From NCBI GenBank assembly GCA_022844125.1, contig JALHMI010000016.1, positions 122,131-186,130 on the forward strand: a DNA stretch of 64,000 nt. Direction: 5' to 3'. Below, in pieces: positions 35,826-44,777 of this stretch. This DNA comes from Pirellulales bacterium (GTDB lineage Bacteria; Planctomycetota; Planctomycetia; Pirellulales; PALSA-1355). A program made the position numbers and the translations under genes. Under the pieces are notes generated by a model that saw nothing but the letters and a program-made list of their open reading frames with translations, was not told where the DNA came from and searched no databases. How positions within the stretch are numbered: the first letter of the stretch is position 1; each line of letters starts with the position of its first letter.

Positions 35826-36728
35826 CTAAAGTCCCGTGGGGCGACGGATGCCAGTCACGCCCGTGCGGCTACTCGCTCGACGCACCGCACCTCGCACAAG
35901 TAACGCGGCGACAAAGAACAGACTGAGTGTGCTCGTGGATGGCTCCGGCACGATAACAGTCGCGATGCCGGACACGGTCAAGTCATCGAAGGATTCGGGA
36001 TTTGTGTCGAACGACTGGAGGGCAAAGGTGCCGATTGTATCGCCGTCGTCCGACATCAGGATCGTGATCGTGGCGAACCCACCGGGAACGATTTCGCCCA
36101 AGGTGAACCCCAGCGCCAATGACACGTCATCGGCGGCAAATTCAGGGACTTCGTTGGTATTGTCCAAGTCACCATTCAAGAGATTGCCAAATACGTCTCC
36201 GAAGACGTAGCCTGGTTCGTCAATCTCCCAACTGTCAGCCGAACCTCCGCCGCCGGGACCTGGCGTACCGAAGGGGAGCCCGGCCTCGTTGAAGTAGTCG
36301 TTGATCGCCACGTCTATTTCGGGATCGACAAAGAAACCGAACCACACCGCCGGAAACGTGGCTTCGGATGTGTTCGACAACGTGTAGGTCAGCGTGAGAT
36401 CGGTTTCGTCAGGGCTGAGTTGCGTGGAAAAGCCGAAGGAGAGACCGGCCGGCAAAGGATTGATGGAGAGTTGAGCACTTGTGCCGGGTGCGCCCCCATC
36501 CCCTATATTCACGAACGCGTCCAACTCGAAAACTTCGCCCCCAGAGCCAAAGAAGAAAACTTGTCCGTTGATCGATCCACCTTCGCCGTTCGAACCAAAC
36601 GGCGTATAAGTGAACGCGGCATTTGCGGTTGAGCTGGCACCGAGAACGACAATCAGTGCTGCGCCAAATCGGACCCGCCATGACAGTGCACACACGTGTC
36701 TTGCGACGACTTCAGGGGTAAAACTCAC
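35826..36728 (-). CDS. PEP-CTERM sorted exported protein
   Basis: About 300 residues from the GTG at 36728, preferred because GAGGTCACCT sits before it. A signal peptide (ALSWRVRFGAALIVVLGASS) and an Asp/Gly-rich beta-sandwich body follow. The C-terminus is a PEP-CTERM signal: VPEPSTSTLSLFFVAALLVR, then a basic end. Exosortase cleaves this signal and the protein is moved to the surface or matrix. A structured leader precedes the gene (36739-36815). It shares orientation with the giant surface-protein gene and may act in the same envelope layer. A start further upstream is open in frame but lacks a ribosome site. Confidence 0.85.
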   Translation of the reverse strand: MSFTPEVVARHVCALSWRVRFGAALIVVLGASSTANAAFTYTPFGSNGEGGSINGQVFFFGSGGEVFELDAFVNIGDGGAPGTSAQLSINPLPAGLSFGFSTQLSPDETDLTLTYTLSNTSEATFPAVWFGFFVDPEIDVAINDYFNEAGLPFGTPGPGGGGSADSWEIDEPGYVFGDVFGNLLNGDLDNTNEVPEFAADDVSLALGFTLGEIVPGGFATITILMSDDGDTIGTFALQSFDTNPESFDDLTVSGIATVIVPEPSTSTLSLFFVAALLVRGAVRRASSRTGVTGIRRPTGL

Positions 36729-36738
36729 AGGTGACCTC

Positions 36739-36815
36739 GCTAATGAACAGTAGGAGCTAGTCCGCACGCCTCGAACGGCGTGACAAAACACAGACGTAGG
36801 TCGCTGTTCATTAGC
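36739..36815 (-). promoter_or_regulatory. Structured 5' leader of the PEP-CTERM gene
   Basis: CTGTTCATTAGC and GCTAATGAACAG form a perfect 12-bp stem (arms 36804-36815 and 36739-36750). The 53-nt loop holds a second hairpin, CACGCC/GGCGTG. The 3' arm of the long stem ends directly against the GAGGTCACCT ribosome site of the GTG start at 36728. Stem formation or breakage could therefore control ribosome access. No known riboswitch class was recognised. Confidence 0.55.
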
Positions 36816-36850
36816 AGTCCTTATGGGGTACTGGCAGGCTTGTTGTCACG

Positions 36851-36878
36851 AGGATAGTTGTTGACGAATCTGCGTCAA
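36851..36878 (-). promoter_or_regulatory. Candidate sigma-70 promoter for the PEP-CTERM gene
   Basis: On the minus strand TTGACG and TATCCT are spaced by 16 nt, close to the TTGACA/TATAAT consensus. Transcription would start near 36844, about 30 nt before the long leader stem and about 115 nt before the GTG. Confidence 0.45.
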
Positions 36879-37026
36879 GAACTTTTCTTGCGACAAAGTG
36901 AACGCACTCACGCCGTGCTGCAAGCACGTGCGCACCGTGCCTATTGGTCTAGTACGCTGAAGCGACGTACAGCGTGACACGAAAAATCAAGAAATCTTCG
37001 GGGTGCGGCGAACTAACGCCCGGGCC

Positions 37027-40000
37027 CTAGAATTCCGGGCGGAACGTGCGGATGTAGCCCGCGTCTGGAGAACTGCAGGCGACGAGTACGACTGGCCGGC
37101 CATCCGAAGCGTAGTGAAAGGCACAGTCGATCTGTTGCGGCACGTTAACGGGGGAAGGGTCAGGGTCTCGCCAGACGCGCTCGACGTTTACTCTGCCGTC
37201 AGCGACTGTGATGTGCCACACATCGCCATCCACCTGGCTTGCTGCCGCGAATGCGATTTCGCCACGGGGGCTTATCAGCAAGTCGGAATAGGCGAGCTGG
37301 ACTGGCTCCGTTGTGAAGATTGCATGATGCTTCCAATAGCCACCCTGGCGAACTGCAAGCCACAGTTGCTGGTTCGCGTCAGGAGATCCCGTTCGGTAGA
37401 GAACGACCGGTTCGCCATTCTGGCCCAAGGTCAATCCTAAAACGGTCGGATAGAACTCATTGCTGAAATGGTCACGTGTTTTCTCCGACGATGACAACTC
37501 GGCTGTCAACGGCTCAACAAGTAAGACCGGTAATGCACGGTCGCCGTTGAATCGAGTCGGCCGGAATAAGAGATGCAAGTGCGTCTCGTCGGCAACGGCG
37601 TGATGCCGATAGCCATCTCCCTGGCGCCCTATCCGCGTGGTCAACCAGCGGGCTCCGTCATACGTCGATCGCAACAAGTAGTGGCCAGCGTGTGTAAAGT
37701 GCGTGATCGACGGCAGCTTACGATCGGTCGGAACAAGCGATGGATCAAATCCGGCATAAGGATCCAGATTGAGTGGAAGCCTGTCGTCGATGAGGTCGTG
37801 ATCGGTCCCAACAGTACCGACAATGAGGTGCGGTGCCGTCGCATGATCCTTGGATGCATCAACATCCAGTTTGGCGAAGGCGAACCAACGGTCACCCACA
37901 ATTCGAAGCGTGTGCGAGCGATCAATCGCATCGACGCCGCGCGGGGGCAAAGCACCATAGTTTCGGAGTGTTGTGGTCCCCCAGCCAGCGGTCATTTCGC
38001 GGCCTAGAACCAGCTGCCATTCCGCCTCAGTCTCGGGCACCAACTGCATGTAGAGGGCGTGGAGAAATCCTTCGGCGTCGATTGTGACCGAGCCGGGGTG
38101 AATTCGCACGTTGGGTGCTTCGGTACCGCTGGCCCGAACGCACTCGGTCCACTTCCGAACTGACGCCGGGCGTGGCAAAAGGGCAGAACGGAATGCCAGC
38201 AGATGAACAGTGCCGTCCTCGTGCCCCACTGCCGCGGACCGGCCGTCGGGAGCCAGGGCCATACCTGTCGGCGGCGATGTCGTCAGAGGAACGACATCGA
38301 GCGTATGGAGTGGCCCAATGCGATCCGGGTCAATGATGACCAATCGTCCGTTCGACGTAGCCGCCAGCATGCGTGTGCCGTCTAACGTTGCCGCGAGACC
38401 GATGATGGCATTTCCCCCAGACCAAGTCTCCATTTGTGTAGGCCACGATCCCTCGGGCCGACTAGCAACGCGGCCCACGGTGTCTCCGATGAAAACAGTG
38501 TCGGGTTTCGTTGGATGCCACAGGAGCGCGGTCCCTTTGCCCACGGACATTTTGAAGCTTGCCTGAATTTCTAGCGTCGCAGTATTCAACACGTGTGTCG
38601 TGGTATCGTCAATCAGGCCGAGCCGCTCACCTGTCGGATTGAAAGCAAGGCATCCCTGAACCGCGCCAGCATTAATTCGCGTCGCAAGAACTCGGCCGTC
38701 TGGAAGCGAGCGCACCTCCAGTCGACCGCCCACCGTTTGCACTGCCAAGCGTTGGCCATCGGCATCGACTGCAATCGAGTCGATATTGTCCTGAAAATCG
38801 ATCGGAGAGAGGGCCTGCTTGATATGCCGCCGATCCTCGCGCCAAAACTGAACGCGGCGCCCGGAGGCAGTCGCAATCAGATTGCACCGGCGCGCGGCCG
38901 TGAGTGCGGTAATCGGGAACTCCCCAGCACTGACCCTATCGATAGTATCGCCCAAATCCGCATTTACGAGCGACAGTTGACCGGTGGCGTCGCTCACCCA
39001 AAGCAGTTCCGGCCGCGGTCCGTGAAAACATAATCTAGGTTGGCCCCGAACCTGAAATGCCTTACTCCACTGAGGCTGATCGGTACGCCAGAGTTTGATC
39101 AGCGTGTCCCCACCCGCGGTCGCAAAGGAACGGCCTTGACCTGTGAACACGATGCCTGCCGATCGACGTTGTAGCGGTGAAGGCCAATCTTTCGTCTCCC
39201 CGGGAGTGAGCTGGTTGGTGCCTTGGTCATCTCGGACAAATACGATCGAACCCGAACGCAGCTCGAAGCACGTCAGCCTTCCCAAGTCATCAACTGCCAT
39301 GAGCTTATCGCCCGCTGGTGTGATCTGTAGCGCGTGAACGGCCTTAGCTGCTGTGGGCTCCGATCCTGTCATTCTAATGGCTTTGGTTTCCCGCAATTCA
39401 GCCGCTTGAGGCTCGAAACGTAGCTGCCGGACTTCCGGACTTTGACAACCGACGGCAATGGCATTGTCGGACGCCGCGGCAAGTTGCCACACGGGCCCAG
39501 GCAGCATCAATTCTGCTAGCTGCGCTGCGCCATCAACGAGGCACACAGCCCCGCTCTTGCGCCCGACCCACCATCGGTCGTGGCCCGCGGGCGCCAACGC
39601 TGTGATGCCGTCGCCAGCGAATTCCGCCTTACTTGCGATGCGACCTTCGTCACTGCAAATTGTGACGGTGCCGTTGTCATCGCCGAACGCAATCGTTCGC
39701 CGTTCTGGGTTTACCGCAACGCTGAGCAAAGGGCGTGGGTGACTGACCAATTTCTGGCTCTGCTCAGTGGTGGTATTCCACATCACCACGTCTCCGTCCA
39801 AATCCACGGAAACAAACGAGTGTCCATGATCTAACCATGCAAGACTCGTAATAATTGACGTTCCGGCTGACGCATCAGCAGCGACCTCAAACGGTCGCAA
39901 GTAACGGCTCAGCGCGATCGACCAGGCGCCTTTCCGTAGGCACAGAGCATCCCCGCCCGACGTGCTCCACACGATGAGCCGCCCATCATACCCAGAAGAG

Positions 40001-41508
40001 ACCACACATTGATCTCCACCCAATACAGCCGTGACGCCCCAATCGTGCATGCCAATTATCTGCTGGCGACTAGGGAACTGAGACAATTGCCGGGTCAGAA
40101 TATCCCACTCGATCCCGCGACGAAGGTACGGGACACGTCCTAATGCACGGACTGCATCATCAATCACACCTTCAGCAAGCGATTGGCGCGCGCGGCGTAT
40201 CTCTTCGCCATGCGAATGCGAATCCTTTACTTCCTGCTCGACGATCGCTCGACGCCGGTCCTCGACCGTTCGTTTCTCCTCACGTTCGACGAGTGCCTCG
40301 TTGTGGGCCACCGCCCGCAACATTACGAATGCAGCTCCCGTCAAGACAACTGCGATAAGGCCCACCACGGCTGCGACTTTACAATGCCGACGAAGGAGCT
40401 TCTGCGCACGGTAATTCAGCGCCCCGCCGGAAGAAAGGAGGTCGGAGTAGGCTCGCACAGGAAGTCGATGCAGCCAATGAGACAGGTCCTCCGACAGGCG
40501 GGCCGCATTCGAATAGCGATCCGTTACATTCTCGGCCAAACAACGGCCGACTATCGCCCGTAACTCAGCCGGACACGTTGATTGAGCAAGTGACGACTCG
40601 GGCCCGCCAACACATGCATGGTTGCAGCTAGCTTCGTGCGGTTGAGCAGGAATCCTGCCCGCTATCAACTCATGCAGGATGATCCCCAGCGAGTAAACAT
40701 CGGATCGCTCGTCGCCGTGCATGCCTGCAGCCAGTTCGGGCGCGCGGTAGCCAGGTGTTCCACCTCCGATACAGGAATGAGATGCAGCATCATTGGGCGT
40801 CCGTGGCGAGGGCACGAGGTCAGTGCCAACTACGCGTGCCAGGCCAAAATCAATCACCTTCAACTGACCGCGGCTACCTATCAGAACATGGGCCGGCTTA
40901 AGGTCGGCGTGCATGATGCCGATTCTGTGCAAGTCGGCAATAGCCCCGACGACTTGCACAAATAACTGCACTACACGGTGCAGGTCTAGACTATTTCGTC
41001 GAACATACTCGGTGAGCGGTTCGCCGGGGAAGTACTCCATGGCATACCACAATCGACCGTCGGCGAGGCACCCGCCGCGATAGACACGCACTATGCATTC
41101 ATGGTTAAGTCGCCCAACGTGACGTTGCTCACGTGCGAGCAGTCGCTGAAATACGATCGCTTCGTCATCGCCTCGCCCGGAGTGCGACACCTTAATTGCA
41201 ACCGTGCGAGAGAATTCAAGGTCGGTCGCAAGAAAGACCTGTCCAGTTGCCCCTTCACCAATAAAGCTTGTAACCTGATACGCCTCGCCCAATTCAGGCA
41301 GTGCTGGACCCGGCTCGTCGCACTGTATTTCGCAGCCGTCTAATGAGTCAAATGCACGGGCCAAAACACTACGCTGGCTCGCTAAAAAATTATTGAACCA
41401 AGCGATGTCTTGAGCGGTCTGCGGATCGGGTTGCTCATTGATTGATTCGGCATCAAGGGCGAGTCGCCACTGCAGAAGCCGCCTGAAAAGCCGAAAGGGC
41501 CGAAACAT
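37027..41508 (-). CDS. Membrane Ser/Thr kinase with WD40 beta-propeller repeats
   Basis: The 1493-residue protein has a kinase domain at ~77-345 (glycine loop IGEGATGQVFLA, AIKVSH, DFGLAR, GTPGYRAPE). One transmembrane helix, KVAAVVGLIAVVLTGAAFVM, lies near 378-402. Many WD40-like repeats follow from ~470 to ~1130 (for example VTAVLGGDQCVVSSGYDGRLIVW and FATAGGDTLIKLWR), then a C-terminal beta-rich domain. The catalytic loop reads HADLKPAHVL: the aspartate is kept but the HRD arginine is Ala and the metal-binding Asn is His, so activity may be altered. It follows the ECF sigma gene by 12 bp; ECF/kinase pairs are a known planctomycete pattern. Confidence 0.93.
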   Translation of the reverse strand: MFRPFRLFRRLLQWRLALDAESINEQPDPQTAQDIAWFNNFLASQRSVLARAFDSLDGCEIQCDEPGPALPELGEAYQVTSFIGEGATGQVFLATDLEFSRTVAIKVSHSGRGDDEAIVFQRLLAREQRHVGRLNHECIVRVYRGGCLADGRLWYAMEYFPGEPLTEYVRRNSLDLHRVVQLFVQVVGAIADLHRIGIMHADLKPAHVLIGSRGQLKVIDFGLARVVGTDLVPSPRTPNDAASHSCIGGGTPGYRAPELAAGMHGDERSDVYSLGIILHELIAGRIPAQPHEASCNHACVGGPESSLAQSTCPAELRAIVGRCLAENVTDRYSNAARLSEDLSHWLHRLPVRAYSDLLSSGGALNYRAQKLLRRHCKVAAVVGLIAVVLTGAAFVMLRAVAHNEALVEREEKRTVEDRRRAIVEQEVKDSHSHGEEIRRARQSLAEGVIDDAVRALGRVPYLRRGIEWDILTRQLSQFPSRQQIIGMHDWGVTAVLGGDQCVVSSGYDGRLIVWSTSGGDALCLRKGAWSIALSRYLRPFEVAADASAGTSIITSLAWLDHGHSFVSVDLDGDVVMWNTTTEQSQKLVSHPRPLLSVAVNPERRTIAFGDDNGTVTICSDEGRIASKAEFAGDGITALAPAGHDRWWVGRKSGAVCLVDGAAQLAELMLPGPVWQLAAASDNAIAVGCQSPEVRQLRFEPQAAELRETKAIRMTGSEPTAAKAVHALQITPAGDKLMAVDDLGRLTCFELRSGSIVFVRDDQGTNQLTPGETKDWPSPLQRRSAGIVFTGQGRSFATAGGDTLIKLWRTDQPQWSKAFQVRGQPRLCFHGPRPELLWVSDATGQLSLVNADLGDTIDRVSAGEFPITALTAARRCNLIATASGRRVQFWREDRRHIKQALSPIDFQDNIDSIAVDADGQRLAVQTVGGRLEVRSLPDGRVLATRINAGAVQGCLAFNPTGERLGLIDDTTTHVLNTATLEIQASFKMSVGKGTALLWHPTKPDTVFIGDTVGRVASRPEGSWPTQMETWSGGNAIIGLAATLDGTRMLAATSNGRLVIIDPDRIGPLHTLDVVPLTTSPPTGMALAPDGRSAAVGHEDGTVHLLAFRSALLPRPASVRKWTECVRASGTEAPNVRIHPGSVTIDAEGFLHALYMQLVPETEAEWQLVLGREMTAGWGTTTLRNYGALPPRGVDAIDRSHTLRIVGDRWFAFAKLDVDASKDHATAPHLIVGTVGTDHDLIDDRLPLNLDPYAGFDPSLVPTDRKLPSITHFTHAGHYLLRSTYDGARWLTTRIGRQGDGYRHHAVADETHLHLLFRPTRFNGDRALPVLLVEPLTAELSSSEKTRDHFSNEFYPTVLGLTLGQNGEPVVLYRTGSPDANQQLWLAVRQGGYWKHHAIFTTEPVQLAYSDLLISPRGEIAFAAASQVDGDVWHITVADGRVNVERVWRDPDPSPVNVPQQIDCAFHYASDGRPVVLVACSSPDAGYIRTFRPEF

Positions 41509-41520
41509 TGATAGTCCTCG

Positions 41521-42150
41521 TCACAAGCCATTGAGCCGATGCACTATTGACTTCAGTTGCCCCAACATCCGTCCAACAATCTTGCGCGCGTTGTCGGGCC
41601 TAATCCCCATCTCTCGGCCAACGTCCGCGGCCGATCGCTGCTGAATGTAGACTTCGACGAAGAGCCTAAAATGTGCCGGACTGGCCTGGCTGGCGAGTTC
41701 GCGCTGCGCCCTAACGAGCAATTCCATTTGCTCAGCGACCAAGGCGGCCTCCTCAGGCTGGACGGCGCTGTGATCGACGCCACCCACGTGAATCACCGAT
41801 GAAGGAGGCTGCTCGGTGGGAACTGCTCTTTGACGACGTCGAAACTCGTCGGCAACCTTTGAGCGGGCGATTGTCATTAGCCAGCCGCCAAAGGGCCCCA
41901 CCTCCCGATCGTATACAAACTCCGGTAGTCGCCTACGCACCGCGATAAGCACTTCTTGTGCGAGGTCCTCGCAATCCTCCGGGCTGAAGCCGTGGCGAGC
42001 CCCCAAACGCAAAAAGATGGCTCGATATCGTTCTTCAAACTCTCGCCACGCCGCATTGTCGTCCAGGTTCCACTCCGAGCGGGCCTTTCTCAGAGCGACA
42101 ATGACTCGCTCAACTAATTCGGGATGCGTCGACGGCATTTTCGCGGACAT
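41521..42150 (-). CDS. ECF-type RNA polymerase sigma factor
   Basis: The 209-residue protein has region 2 (CEDLAQEVLIAVRRRLPEFV, then GGWLMTIARSKVADEFRRRQ) and region 4 (ELASQASPAHFRLFVEVYIQ, SAADVGREMGIRPDNARKIVG). It is directly upstream of the WD40 kinase gene on the same strand. This suggests control by phosphorylation instead of a membrane anti-sigma factor, as described for kinase-linked planctomycete ECF groups. Its promoter region is 42151-42256. Confidence 0.93.
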   Translation of the reverse strand: MSAKMPSTHPELVERVIVALRKARSEWNLDDNAAWREFEERYRAIFLRLGARHGFSPEDCEDLAQEVLIAVRRRLPEFVYDREVGPFGGWLMTIARSKVADEFRRRQRAVPTEQPPSSVIHVGGVDHSAVQPEEAALVAEQMELLVRAQRELASQASPAHFRLFVEVYIQQRSAADVGREMGIRPDNARKIVGRMLGQLKSIVHRLNGL

Positions 42151-42256
42151 CGGAAGCCCCTATATCGTGTGCTGATCGATCTCAGATTCTACTTGCACTT
42201 TCTGAGGAATCCAAATGACGGTCATTCGCTGGTCTTGGTTCGCCGGGAGTGTTACG

Positions 42257-42294
42257 ATCGCTCCCTTTTTGGCATGTCGCCAAGAAGGAGCGAT
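42257..42294 (+). repeat. Strong hairpin in the leader of the 81-residue gene
   Basis: ATCGCTCC (42257-42264) pairs with GGAGCGAT (42287-42294), and TTGGC pairs with GCCAA inside, with a small asymmetric bulge between: nearly 16 continuous pairs with loop ATGTC. It ends 33 bp before the ATG at 42328. No T-run, so not a standard terminator; an RNA leader element or operator is possible. Confidence 0.5.
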
Positions 42295-42327
42295 TGTTTC
42301 CTTCACTTCACAGATTGGAGAAATCCG

Positions 42328-42573
42328 ATGGCAGAAAAGAAGAAGCCCGAACGTATTTACCGCGTCGGGGACGTATCGGCATCGATCTTCGTGCAAGAGG
42401 CCGGCAATGATCGAGTGTTTCGAACGGTCAGCCTGCAGAAGAGCTACATGTCGGAGGGTGAGCGTCAGTACACGAGCTCGCTGTCTCTGGCAGAACTTCC
42501 GGCGGCGATCGAGGTTCTGCGAATGGCGCTCAGCTATGTCGCCGGCGAACGAGAAGAAGCCGTCGTCATGTAA
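42328..42573 (+). CDS. Small conserved-looking protein, unknown function
   Basis: The 81-residue protein starts MAEKKKPERIYRVGDVSASI after GGAGAAATCCG. The pattern is a charged N-terminus, a beta strand pair (GDVSASIFVQEAGND), a beta hairpin (RVFRTVSLQKSY), then a C-terminal helix (PAAIEVLRMALSYVAGE). That resembles the fold order of small single-strand DNA-binding/PC4-like proteins, but this is only a topology guess. It is flanked by a leader hairpin and an intrinsic terminator, so it is an independently transcribed gene. It lies near DUF932 in plasmid-like surroundings. Confidence 0.7.
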   Translation: MAEKKKPERIYRVGDVSASIFVQEAGNDRVFRTVSLQKSYMSEGERQYTSSLSLAELPAAIEVLRMALSYVAGEREEAVVM

Positions 42574-42597
42574 GTGCGAGCGAGGACAATCACAATT

Positions 42598-42628
42598 GAG
42601 CGGTGGGCAGGAATGCCTACCGCTCTTT
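42598..42628 (+). terminator. Intrinsic terminator after the 81-residue gene
   Basis: GAGCGGTGGGCA (42598-42609) and TGCCTACCGCTC (42614-42625) form a 12-bp stem with one G.T pair and a GGAA tetraloop, followed by TTT. Confidence 0.75.
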
Positions 42629-42803
42629 AGTGATCCATAATTGCCCGCACATTGCGGGGCCAACCCGTGCAAGTTGTACTCATTTGAGCTTTCTGTCAAC
42701 TCTATTCGCTTTTTCTCCTTCGACAGTCGGGCATAGTGCTCGACCGGATTTCAGGGATGCTCCTTGACCGGATGCTGTTCCATCACACCGAAGGAGGATC
42801 GTC

Positions 42804-43571
42804 ATGATCCAAAGCAATCTGGTGCTCCATCGTGGGGCGCGTGAGGTCACACTGGACGAACTGGATGCAGTGCCACTCCCGCCAAGCACGTCGACGTACT
42901 TTCCCGTCGCGCACGGGACGGTACTGAATCGTGTGACCGAAACGTTGACTGGCGCGGGTTTCGGCATCGAGTCGATGCAACTCTCGCTTGCGCGCGACAG
43001 TGCCCGGTTCTTCGGAACACTGACGCTGAAAAACAAGCTCAGCAATGATGCTTGTCTGGCCGTGGGAGTTCGCAACTCCACGGACAAGAGTTTTCCGATC
43101 GGCCTGGTATGTGGCTCACGCGTGTTCGTGTGCGACAACCTCGCGTTCAGTTCCGAGATTGTCATCGCTCGGCGCCACACGAGGTTTGGAGCTGATCGCT
43201 TCAACGAAGCGGTGTCCAATGCCGTCGTCGGACTCCGCGAGTACCAAGTGTCGGCGCAACAACGGATTGCCCGGCTGCAGAACTGGGAACTGTCGCCACT
43301 CGAAGCGGACTCCTTACTGCTCAAGTCGTGCGAAACCGGCACTGTTTCGTGGAGAATGCTGCCGGCGGTGATCGCCGCCTGGCGGAATCCCGAGCACGTG
43401 GAGTTTCAGCCAAGGACTGGGTGGTCCCTTTTGAACGCCTATACGGGCGTGCTGAAAGATCGCCAGAAGTCGTCCCCGCAAGAGGCTGCGATGCAAACGA
43501 TCCGATTGCAGCGGCTCCTCAGTCCTCCGGACGTTATCGACGTCGATTCGACGCCGGTAATTGCCGGCTAG
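42804..43571 (+). CDS. DUF932 (phage/plasmid-like) protein
   Basis: The 255-residue protein has the family body: YFPVAHGTVLNRVTETLTGA, GTLTLKNKLSNDACLAVGVR, KSFPIGLVCGSRVFVCDNLA and GWSLLNAYTGVLKDRQKSSP. The CGSRVFVCDNLAF stretch is the strongest mark of DUF932 (PF06067). These proteins occur on plasmids, phages and islands; their biochemical role is not known. AGGAGGATCGTC precedes the ATG, a strong ribosome site. A perfect intrinsic terminator follows, so it is a single-gene unit. Confidence 0.88.
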   Translation: MIQSNLVLHRGAREVTLDELDAVPLPPSTSTYFPVAHGTVLNRVTETLTGAGFGIESMQLSLARDSARFFGTLTLKNKLSNDACLAVGVRNSTDKSFPIGLVCGSRVFVCDNLAFSSEIVIARRHTRFGADRFNEAVSNAVVGLREYQVSAQQRIARLQNWELSPLEADSLLLKSCETGTVSWRMLPAVIAAWRNPEHVEFQPRTGWSLLNAYTGVLKDRQKSSPQEAAMQTIRLQRLLSPPDVIDVDSTPVIAG

Positions 43572-43597
43572 ATCGGCCGATCCATGGATGGAGCAGC

Positions 43598-43627
43598 GCC
43601 CTCAGTCAGCAATGACTGAGGGCTTTT
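43598..43627 (+). terminator. Perfect intrinsic terminator after DUF932
   Basis: GCCCTCAGTCA (43598-43608) and TGACTGAGGGC (43613-43623) form an 11-bp stem with loop GCAA, followed by TTTT. In the opposite direction it could also end the toxin transcript. Confidence 0.85.
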
Positions 43628-43651
43628 CAGAAACGACGCTGGAATCTGCCT

Positions 43652-44011
43652 CTACGAGAGCTCAAGCGCCGCCTTCAGGCAGACGTTGATCTCTTGCATC
43701 GATGCGGCCGGCAGATTACCAATCTTGCGAAAAAGGAGTTGCTGCTCGACGGTTAGCAAATTCTCGCAAGTGACCGCGGAAAGATGCAGAACTCCCGCGG
43801 CGTTGCCTTCCGGTGTGGCAGGATCGAGGAGATACTGCGTCGGCTCCTGCTTGGCCCGCTGCGTGGTACGGGTAATCATCGCAACGATTGTGTTCGTCAG
43901 CCGAGAGTTATTCTTGTCGGCCTGCACGACCAAGGCGGGCCGCACTTTGGTTCCGCGGCCAGAGCTGAACGGATAGTTCAAGAGTACGACATCGCCGCGT
44001 GAGACCGTCAT
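43652..44011 (-). CDS. PemK/MazF-family toxin (endoribonuclease)
   Basis: The 119-residue protein starts MTVSRGDVVLLNYPFSSGRG, followed by TKVRPALVVQADKNNSR and ends KIGNLPAASMQEINVCLKAA. RGDVVLLNYPF and KVRPALVVQ are the PemK/MazF SH3-like barrel marks. Such toxins cut mRNA at short sites when the antitoxin is lost. The gene starts within the stop of the antitoxin gene (ATGA). It sits between DUF932 and a parS-like region, a typical place for a plasmid stability module. Confidence 0.93.
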   Translation of the reverse strand: MTVSRGDVVLLNYPFSSGRGTKVRPALVVQADKNNSRLTNTIVAMITRTTQRAKQEPTQYLLDPATPEGNAAGVLHLSAVTCENLLTVEQQLLFRKIGNLPAASMQEINVCLKAALELS

Positions 44012-44277
44012 TGGATCTTACGGTGAGCGTCATAGTTGTTGTAGTCATCCATAGCCGGATCATCCCAGCCGGCGGCTGCGGCGACTTTGTCCTGAATCGG
44101 ATACGTTTCGCGAATGTCGAACGTATCGTCACCGAGCAACGCGCGAATTTTCTGATAGGTGCCGTCCGGAACGAGCACCCATTTCTCCTGCGTGTTGGCG
44201 TCAACGACGTAGACCGGCTCGCCGGGCTGCTGCTCGTTGATTGCCTGCCGCTGTTCGTTGCTCAACTTGGGAGTCAT
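44008..44277 (-). CDS. Antitoxin partner of the PemK/MazF toxin
   Basis: The 89-residue protein starts MTPKLSNEQRQAINEQQPGE with VYVVDANTQEKWVLVPDGTY in the middle. It ends in an acidic, Asp-rich tail (WDDPAMDDYNNYDAH) of the sort that wraps around MazF-type toxins. The first part has the short beta/helix pattern of a small DNA-binding antitoxin, although no AbrB motif is certain. It is upstream of the toxin with a 4-bp overlap, the usual antitoxin-first order. A -10-like TAAAAT lies about 15 bp before the start. Confidence 0.8.
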   Translation of the reverse strand: MTPKLSNEQRQAINEQQPGEPVYVVDANTQEKWVLVPDGTYQKIRALLGDDTFDIRETYPIQDKVAAAAGWDDPAMDDYNNYDAHRKIQ

Positions 44278-44640
44278 ATCCTTATTTTAGCACAAGGAAG
44301 GCAGCCAAGGCTAGACGGACGCAAGCTATACGACGCGGCGGCAAGACATCTTACGGCTCATGTTGGCCGCGAGAAAAGGCCCTCACGCTGAGGGCCGGGA
44401 ATGCGAGAAGCCGCAAGGGCTTCAAGGGGCAAAGTTCAGGACTTCCGAGGAGGCAGGGACGACGCGAGTCCGAGGTAGTCGTAGCGGTGGTCATCGTAGG
44501 AGTTGTAAACATCGAAGCACCTTTGTCCCAAGGGGACACTGAGAACTCTACCCGATGCGGCGGGAAAGGCTTTCTCAGAAGTGAGACAAGCGCCCTATGC
44601 GCTGGCAACGCGCAGAATGTTTGCCTCAAGGGTTCTGAAT
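44278..44640. other. Non-coding stretch between antitoxin and partition-like site
   Basis: Contains the antitoxin promoter at its left end. No gene is convincing; open frames here have unnatural Arg/Cys-rich composition. Confidence 0.45.
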
Positions 44641-44673
44641 CGTGCCGATGCTGGAAAGAGCATCGAAGGCACG
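44641..44673. repeat. Bulged hairpin next to the parS-like site
   Basis: Outer arms CGTGC and GCACG and inner arms CGATGCT and AGCATCG form a 12-bp stem with a GGAAAG loop and a 3-nt AAG bulge. It is 41 bp from the parS-like palindrome. Confidence 0.5.
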
Positions 44674-44714
44674 GTGCCACTCAATGGCGTTTCTGTCAAG
44701 GAATCAATGGCGTG

Positions 44715-44729
44715 GTTTCCCGGGGAAAC
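44715..44729. repeat. parS-like palindrome, copy 1
   Basis: GTTTCCCGGGGAAAC is a perfect 15-nt palindrome around a central G, close to the bacterial parS consensus TGTTTCACGTGAAACA. TGGCTAA follows 12 nt later. The same two-part arrangement is found at 61331-61345 beside parB. It is the probable binding site of the ParB encoded at 61.4-62.3 kb. Confidence 0.65.
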
Positions 44730-44777
44730 ATTCTCAGTCTTTGGCTAACCGACGCCATTAACGCGCAAATTCAATCG

